From Polytrichum commune (Eukaryota > Streptophyta > Polytrichopsida > Polytrichales > Polytrichaceae): DNA of 64,000 nucleotides. A program made the translations under genes and the position numbers. Where the stretch lies: positions 4,404,501 to 4,468,500 of the forward strand of contig OX485807.1 of assembly GCA_950295325.1 (NCBI GenBank), given 5' to 3'. The notes below the pieces were generated by a model. That model ran no database searches and had not been told where the DNA came from. It was given only the letters and a program-made list of their open reading frames with translations. How positions within the stretch are numbered: the first letter of the stretch is position 1; each line of letters opens with the position of its first letter. Below, piece after piece: positions 57,611 through 64,000 of this stretch.

Positions 57611-58955
57611 AATCTAGTTTGGAATGTAAATTTCATGACCTTAAATGTTTTGGACTTGAATTTTTGTTCATATTCCTTAAATTCATTATAAATGAGAGCC
57701 CCCTAAGAGCATCATTAAGAAGATATAAAATAGTAATAATATTATGTAATTCTATCATACTTAAAAAAGAATTAGATACTTGTTCAATATCACCTACTTG
57801 CACAATACTTGCACTGTTTTCTAAAATATGTAGAAGTGTTTCGAAATTGTTCTGTCAACATAAATTACTTTTCTTTGTGAATCAATATGTTTTGTTAATA
57901 TTTATGGATTTGTTTTCACAAATTTCAAAATTAATATATAGGTATGGATCACTTTCGCTTAAAGCTTTGCAAGGATCATGGATTGTCCACTTTTATTGCA
58001 CATCTCATCCCAAAGCATGGTTGTTGACCTTGATGAAATCCCGGTCGGAAGAACCAGTGGTTAGTTACATATGAACTGGTTGAGTTTGAGAAACAACCGG
58101 TTGAAGTTCAAGACTTTAGAAGAATCTATACAATATACCTCAATGAAGAAAGCAAAACTGGAAAATGTCAACATGTAACCAGTTGGATTTAGAATCACTA
58201 GGATCTTGACTGACTATGCCCAAAAACTTCCTGGGCACTGCTTCAAACTAAGGTATGAGGGGGTTGTACGAAATGTAAGACATTCAAATTGAGCATATGA
58301 AGCTTTGAACTCATAGAGGCATACTCCCACTCCTCTGTAAACTTTCAAATTTAGGCTAAAAGAAAATCAAGATTATGCATCTTGAACTTTCATTCTAGAA
58401 TCAAAGTGCACCTAAGTCAGGGTTTCCCTTGCCTCATATGAATAAGAAGATGCTATACGTGTACTTCCTCCCACCTTCTTGACCACGACCTAATACGTGT
58501 GTTTCCTTCTGTTCATTTGTCTTTGTAGGGGCATGTTTTTGTACATTTCAACATTTTTGTGGACATGGGCTTCTTGCTATTTTTGGTGTTGCAATAATGG
58601 CAGGCGCATTACATGGGGCGTTCATTACATGATAGTGTATGTGATGTCGCATTTTGCAGCTGAAGTACACTTGCTCCTTTGGAACTCAAGGTTGGAAGAT
58701 GTTTAATTGCATTAACACTTTCCTATCATGCATGACACGTACGGACAAAGTTTTTGGTTGCAATGGACACATAAATCTTTCCACATATGAGTCCATACAT
58801 AATGCATTGAACATATGAAAGTCATGTATTGAACATGGCATTGTTATTTGCCGTCAAATTGTGGCATTGTAAGCACCTACATCAAGCTACTTGCTTGTTG
58901 TCCATGGCAATCACATTTTCTCGCCCTAAGTTGCAATGGCCAAGTCGCAATGGAC
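57611..58955. other. Intergenic, no gene recognised
   Basis: The 171-codon plus-strand frame at 57559-58074 begins inside the 339-bp element and is not conserved with anything I know. I regard it as chance. Confidence 0.4.
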
Positions 58956-59012
58956 ATTATTATTATTATTATTATTATTATTATCTTCTTCTTCTTCTTC
59001 TCCCCCCCCCCC
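58956..59012 (+). repeat. (ATT)n-(CTT)n-(C)n compound microsatellite
   Basis: Adjacent ATT, CTT and C runs. Frames through it are artefacts. Confidence 0.95.
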
Positions 59013-59244
59013 CCTCTTCTCCTACTCACTTATCAATCAATAAAATAAAGAGCGGTCTTGTTGTCACAAGTTGATGCTGAGATAAATTGGCTCATGCATT
59101 TGATAATTCTACATACCCAGGTCCTAGACTGGCCAAAGTGCCTAGAATAAGTTGTAGTTATTATCAAGTGTGTCTCTGGGGAACAAAAGCAACAAGAGTG
59201 GTGTTAGGCTCCCCAAGCACACTGTCATAGGCCATCTTACAAAC

Positions 59245-59600
59245 GTACAACCAATGTTGGACTAGTGTATAGGTGAATGCATGGTATCAATAATCAACTT
59301 CAATGATGGTATCAAAGAACTTACCTAGGGTATCAAAATTGTAACACCAGTCAAATATTGATACCAAGATATATATTGGTGAGTATGTCAAAGAGAGAGA
59401 ATCCTTGTATACCCAAATTAATATTTGGGTCAATACCATTCTAAATCATATTCATACTAGGGTGAATATACCTAGAAATGAAAATTCTTGCATGGAATAC
59501 CCGAAGGATATTGAAAACAAAATTACCATCGAAAAGTATGAAATCCTCATTATAGGTGCCCAAATGGTATTAACAAAAACACGATACCCGTCCAACACTG
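59245..59600 (+). repeat. Dispersed repeat, copy 2
   Basis: Partner of 23872-24235, with matching order from GTTGGACTAGTGTATAGG through GGTGAGTATGTCA and TTTGGGTCAATACCAT to the ATACCCG words. Confidence 0.6.
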
Positions 59601-59962
59601 ATCGGTACAAACGGCCTCGAAGGACGAGAAGCGCCTTGGTTGCACCGAGCCACTCTTCATCTTCCTTCTTCGTCTTGTGCTAATACGTTATCGATCGCTG
59701 AAACAGAGGGTGACCCAGTTGCCACAACTATTCTTGCTCCTTGAATCGCATCCATTTTGTGTCCCTCTGCACTCGCACCGCTTCGCATCGACGGACAGCT
59801 GGAACACAACACAACGGAACATCAAAAACAGCAGCTCAGACTACTTTAGCGCCAACTTCAGCTCATCACGGCGTTGCTCTCGTAGGGCTTCAACGTGCTT
59901 CAATCATTTCACCCCAATTCCACTGCGTGGATGCTGTAGACGGAAGCGGTCAGAGTGAAGGA

Positions 59963-60140
59963 TTTGGTAATGTTTACTTTGGGTAGTGAGAGAGCCTCGA
60001 CCACATAATTGAGGCTCTCAAGAAGAGGTGCGAGTTGTTGAGAACAGTTCTCAAATGTGGATTCCACTTGGTGGAACTTCTTCTCTTTTGGTTGATCGAG
60101 CGCTTCCTTCACCAACTCTTTGTCTCTCACGACACAATCT
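59963..60140 (-). CDS. Candidate exon of an unknown gene
   Basis: The minus-strand stretch between an acceptor-like AATCTTCAG (near 60140) and a donor-like AAA|GTAAAC (near 59963) is open and protein-like: VRDKELVKEALDQPKEKK, then STFENCSQQLAPLLESL and NYVVEALSLPK. It would be a charged helical segment. Minus-strand frames at 60.3-61.1 kb could hold further exons but I cannot link them. Low confidence. Confidence 0.25.
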
Positions 60141-62387
60141 GAAGATTACGCGGAGCTACCACCGGCGGCTCTGTCAAAGTGCATTGTAAAGAAACGATCC
60201 AAGTCATTCCTGTTTGTACGGATTGCTTATTGATTGAGAGTTCATACCGTCATTGTCGAGGAGTTGAGAAAACAAAGTGCACATTGAGATTTATGTTATG
60301 CACCTCGAAACATTTGAAGGATAAGGACTATACACACAGTGCCTCATCCATCGCTGCGTCAAATAGCTTTGGTAAATTACAGCATTGGGTTGATCATCGT
60401 TTCCAATATTTTTTTCTTTCTGCAGAGTCAGTTTCTGGGTGAGACACACCATACCGAGTTTTCTCGAAACCAAGGACAGGTGGTAACTGTGGAAGTTTGC
60501 TATGCGAGTTTTGAGAAGTGTTATGTATGTTGTCATTACCCATAGACACACAGATTGACAAATTGCACCTAGGAGCCGGAGAAAAGACAACAGGAAGAGC
60601 GCAAGGAAGATTGCGCTCTTGAAGTCGGCTAGGACTGCTTGATCTCCTTCTGTTTGCGTCGTCCTTATCAAAATAGATGGAGACGTAGATTTGTTCACTC
60701 GCAACACTTAAAACTCTTCATAAAAATCGTCCAATATAAGCTGCAAGCGGACTGGAGAAGCCGGAGAGTGAAAGCTTGGATGTCGAAGATGGTGAAGTGA
60801 CGCAGTGAAGGATCAAGCTGTGTTTCTGATGGCTACAATGTTGGAGCTTTTCGGTCACTTCTTCCCGGAGGACGGCTGTGGCTTCGAACATGCCTTGGGT
60901 ATCTTCAAAAATTTGTAAGCAGTATGCACCAAAATTCTTACTCAAGTGCCAGGACCTGTAGTGTGTGTGACAGTCATGTGATATGACTTCAACAAAAATG
61001 CCAGAAATTTGCACAAATATTCTTACCCAACTGCCAGGATGTGTAGTGTGACATTCTTGTAACATAATTTCAACAAGAATATAAGCAATTTGCACCGATG
61101 TTCTTACCCAAATGCCAGGACCTGTAGAGTGACAGTCATGTGATATAACTTCAACAAAAAATGTAATGAATTTGCACCAATATTCTTACCCAACTACCAG
61201 GAGCTATGGTGTGACAGTCATGTAACATAACTTCGACATATTGCAAGCAATTAGCACCATTCGTACCCAACTGCTAAGAGCTGTAGTGACACAGTCATAT
61301 CAATGATATAACTTCAATAAGAATGTATGCAATTTGCACCATTCTTACTCAACTGGCAGAACCTGTAGAGTGACAAGAGTCATGTGACATAACTTGGGAA
61401 CTAGATGATACGTAGTGGTGGTTCTAGGTCAAACTAACTTCTCTAAATTAATGTGACCTACCACCTACATTTCATAACATTATCCACCCAAGTCTATATG
61501 TTGGGTGGGTTGGGTATAAGCCAAATTCTATTTGGAGTTATGTTTTGTCTATTCTCTAAATAAAGCACTATACTGGCATAATCAACCTCATAAACTTAGG
61601 TAAAGCAATGTCATTGATATTATTAAAATGGAATGGTTGATAGCACTTGAATCATGTTATGTTAAAAATCAATGTGGATGTCTTATAAACAAGTCATTTA
61701 AAATCTCCAATGTAACACTATAGAAGACCACACCCAAGGCTTGAAACTTAAACTTGATAAAATTGACTGCTTAGTTGTTGTACAATGAAAATAAAATATA
61801 ACAGATGAACCTAAAAATTAGGATGACAATTTGAATGAGATTTATAGTGGATAATACATGAAAAGGCCAAAATTCAATAATCCCATCACGACTCTTGAAG
61901 ATGTCTTTCCCCATAGAATAGGTATCTATTCATGGAGTTGCATGCTACACTGAAGAAAGAACCTTCAATGTGACGTACTTGCAGATTTCAGTTGTTTGAT
62001 TTCATATGCTATTGCCTCTCTGTAGACCTCCAATAATTGCTTCACAAATTAGACTTAGAAACTAAACAAATGTATGTTTACCGATGATCCAAAATCCGAC
62101 ATGAAATTTAAAGCAGTATAATGAATCCGGCCGGTACTTGACCAAATTGGACAAATTTGACACCCGTCTTTGATTCCTTTTGTTATAGTAATCAACTTAT
62201 TTTGAAAGGTCTTCTCTCATAAGAAATTGTCGTAAGTGAAGCTATCAACATAAATTGCTGCACTTGGTTGAGTGAACAAAAATCCTATCGATAAAGAACA
62301 ACACAACTTTCCTACTTTAAATTCCCAAACTCTGAATCGAAGAGGTGTGCTAAGTCAGAGTTTCTCACTTTGTGAGTGAAAATCGCA

Positions 62388-63109
62388 CTAAGTTAGGTCA
62401 TCTGGAGTGTCTTCACGAACCAAATTTCCTCTTGGTAGTTGTTTCGCCAACCTTATAATCTGCAAGGAGTGTGGATTCTCATGAGAATAACACTCAGGGG
62501 GGTAGTCATTGGTTGGAGTAGCAATATACGTGCCAACAAATGATAGGGTATTTTAAAAACATGGGGCAAAAAATTATAAATGGGCTTAAGAGTAATATAG
62601 GGTATCAAAAATGGCATTGGACATCTTTAAAGTACTATAGGGTATGGAATAATAGGTAATTTGGAATTATAAGTAATGCAAGCCATTTTTCTATTAACCC
62701 AAAGTAGAAATTTACATAATGATAGCATGTGAAAAAAAGAGGAGAATTGAAAGTAATACCCCCCTATAAAATAGTGGTTGTTCGCACCTATATCCTTAAC
62801 TTTTTAACACACTGCCCCCCCCCCCCCCCGAGGAATAACATTCAATTAGATTCATAAGCCATTGCCTCTGTTGCAACATGTCCACAACTCATATATATAA
62901 TTGACTCGTTCTTCGATTCAGAAGAGAGAGAGAGAGACGATTGCTGATAAACTTCAACACGGTTGTTAAAAAATGTATGGTTGAGATGAGGGACGACATT
63001 GCTATTAGTGGAGATTAATCGTTTAATTTCATCTGCTCTTGCCTCTCTATAGGCCTCCAACAATTGCTCCACAAATTGGTTTTGATCACCTTTGAAAAAG
63101 TTGTCAATC
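62388..63109 (-). pseudogene. Gamma-SNAP 3'-end pseudogene (exons 8 and 9 only)
   Basis: Exon 8 copy (63109 to about 62977) still reads IDNFFKGDQNQFVEQLLEAY and DEIKRLISTNSNVVPHLNH. Compared with the intact gene it lacks 13 bases covering the last Met codon and the GT donor, so it cannot be spliced to exon 9. The deletion lies between two ACCAT words present in the intact copy. Exon 9 (62459-62388) keeps its acceptor and frame to TAG. The intron between them hosts a 340-bp transposon. No upstream exons exist here. Confidence 0.88.
62493..62832. mobile_element. Non-autonomous relative of the 5.24-kb transposon, copy 2
   Basis: Ends CTCAGGGGGGTAGTC and a C-run ending CCCCGAG, with a perfect 8-bp duplication GAATAACA (62485-62492, 62833-62840). 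Copy A of the segmental duplication (about 6960-6975) gives the empty site, with one copy of the target and no element. The left tip reads CTCAGG instead of CTCGGG. Confidence 0.95.
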
Positions 63110-63286
63110 CTGCCTTCCCAGAAGTTGAGCAATTTATGCCATTTTTATGATATCAAAATATACCATACCTTTGTATTTTGTTGCATATTGTATATGCAAC
63201 TAGACTAATCAAATCCAACCAGGTTGAAACTTTTGTGATGACTTGGATGCTCTCACTTTGATAATTGGGTTTGGCGAATTGCCTAA

Positions 63287-63418
63287 GGGCCACTTCACAC
63301 TCTTGCCAAGAGCCATGACCATGAAATTGTGAGAGCCCAAAGGAGAGTGTCCAAAGGCCGTCCCAACACACCTCCAAAATCATGTAGTGTGGTCATGGGT
63401 CCTCAAGTGTAGTGTGAA
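63287..63418. mobile_element. Truncated GGGCCACTTC MITE (copied with the segmental duplication)
   Basis: Left end TAA|GGGCCACTTCACACTC as at 7441, then the sequence is cut off after about 130 bp. It was carried by the duplication rather than inserted independently. Confidence 0.8.
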
Positions 63419-63419
63419 T

Positions 63420-64000
63420 AAAATAAAATGAAAATGAAAATGAAAATGAAAAAGAACTTCAGGGTTTAGTTTGTACCCCGACTTGAATAGGGAGCCCGTT
63501 TCTCTATGCCATGTTCATGTTCGACCAAGCGTCACCTTAAGAGTACTCTACCCTCTCGGGAGGTGAGCTCCTTTAGTTTTCGAATAAGTCGTATCTACCG
63601 TAGCACCATAGTTGGTTCATGCAAAAATAATTCCCCAAAAAAAACCAAAAATTATAAGCCCAATCAAACGAAAAAGTGAAATTTTGTATTAGAAAAAAAA
63701 ATTTAATGAAAAATTTGGACTCTTCTAAGCTCCAACCACGTTAACGCGCCATAAGAGGCTTTATGCTAACGCGTTAATGGCTCGGCACCCTACTCACGAG
63801 CTCCACACTAATAGGGATAAAAGCACAATCAACTCGTTATTGTTTTGGTGCCATTTCTAACACTCTTCTCACACATGTCAACGTGCAAATACATACAAAA
63901 GACCTAACACATACAATGTGCAAAGACAAACAAGAGCCACACTAAGTAAGGTTAAGGTGGATACTTAGGTTTAAGGCCAAGAAGTTGCCACGAATGTATG
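63420..64000. other. Terminal stretch with a short (GAAAAT)n run, nothing recognised
   Basis: TAAAATGAAAATGAAAATG repeats at about 63422-63450. The rest has no ORF of note and may belong to a repeat that continues past the window. Confidence 0.4.

Larger units (their letters stand above)
61425..63419. repeat. Segmental duplication, copy B (gamma-SNAP 3' end)
   Basis: Colinear with 5914-7574. It includes the decayed exon-8-like remnant at about 61998-62051 and ends inside the copied MITE at about 63419, where TAAAATAAAATGAAAATG repeats follow. The 340-bp element inside is an added insertion. Confidence 0.9.

Noticed and set aside
57559-58074. 171-codon plus-strand ORF
   Set aside because: It starts inside the 339-bp transposon and runs into unrelated flank; chance frame.
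58829-59074. ORFs through the ATT/CTT/C microsatellite
   Set aside because: Simple-repeat translation only.

Overview
This window is nuclear DNA from a land plant or close green relative, from a lineage I cannot place. The grounds are a nine-exon gamma-SNAP gene of plant type, interstitial TTTAGGG-type telomeric repeats, an intact Ty3 chromovirus with an initiator-Met tRNA primer site, GT-AG introns, and abundant MITEs. Most of the window is AT-rich and repeat-dense. Only two loci look like host protein genes: gamma-SNAP, and an unknown two-exon gene at 18.9-21.4 kb.

Layout. 0-5.9 kb: MITEs plus LINE and Harbinger remnants. 6.9-12.7 kb (minus): complete gamma-SNAP, whose introns 5-7 hold a hAT-type MITE, a foldback element, a TA-target MITE and a Harbinger-type MITE. 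12.7-18.9 kb: MITEs and a PIF/Harbinger transposase fragment. 18.9-21.4 kb (minus): the two-exon unknown gene. 21.4-25.9 kb: nothing I can call except one dispersed repeat. 26.1-29.1 kb (minus): a transposase-like gene of the DUF7869 type with one clean intron. 29.3-30.3 kb: a degenerate block carrying a 16-bp palindrome. 30.3-33.5 kb: simple repeats, telomere-like repeats and AGCTTGAGAG repeats.

33.6-48.4 kb is the most unusual part: a GC-rich, plus-strand cargo region. It holds a roughly 1,346-codon gene that combines a DGQH-motif (ParB/DGQHR-like) region with a degenerate, permuted DNA-methyltransferase-like region. Its introns and flanks are studded with the palindrome ACGAACGNNCGTTCGT. 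Next come an FCP1/NIF-like phosphatase gene split by a very young, intact Ty3 chromovirus (39268-46672, TSD GACAC), then proline-rich exons. One palindrome unit recurs about 27 times between 29.4 and 39.0 kb. A ParB-like protein together with dispersed 16-bp palindromes suggests a self-recognition system of a large mobile element, by analogy with ParB-parS. This is inference.

49252-54492 is a complete DNA transposon with 16-bp terminal repeats and a perfect 8-bp target duplication. Two 340-bp non-autonomous relatives lie at 57.3 and 62.5 kb, each with its own perfect 8-bp duplication. 55.4-57.2 kb is a solo LTR nested in a solo LTR of the chromovirus family. 61.4-63.4 kb is a duplicated copy of the gamma-SNAP 3' end. 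One of the 340-bp elements sits inside it, and the copy has lost a splice donor through a short deletion.

Four in-frame interruptions in otherwise open transposon genes are all TAG. gamma-SNAP itself ends in TAG, so decay of CAG codons or readthrough is more likely than a changed genetic code.
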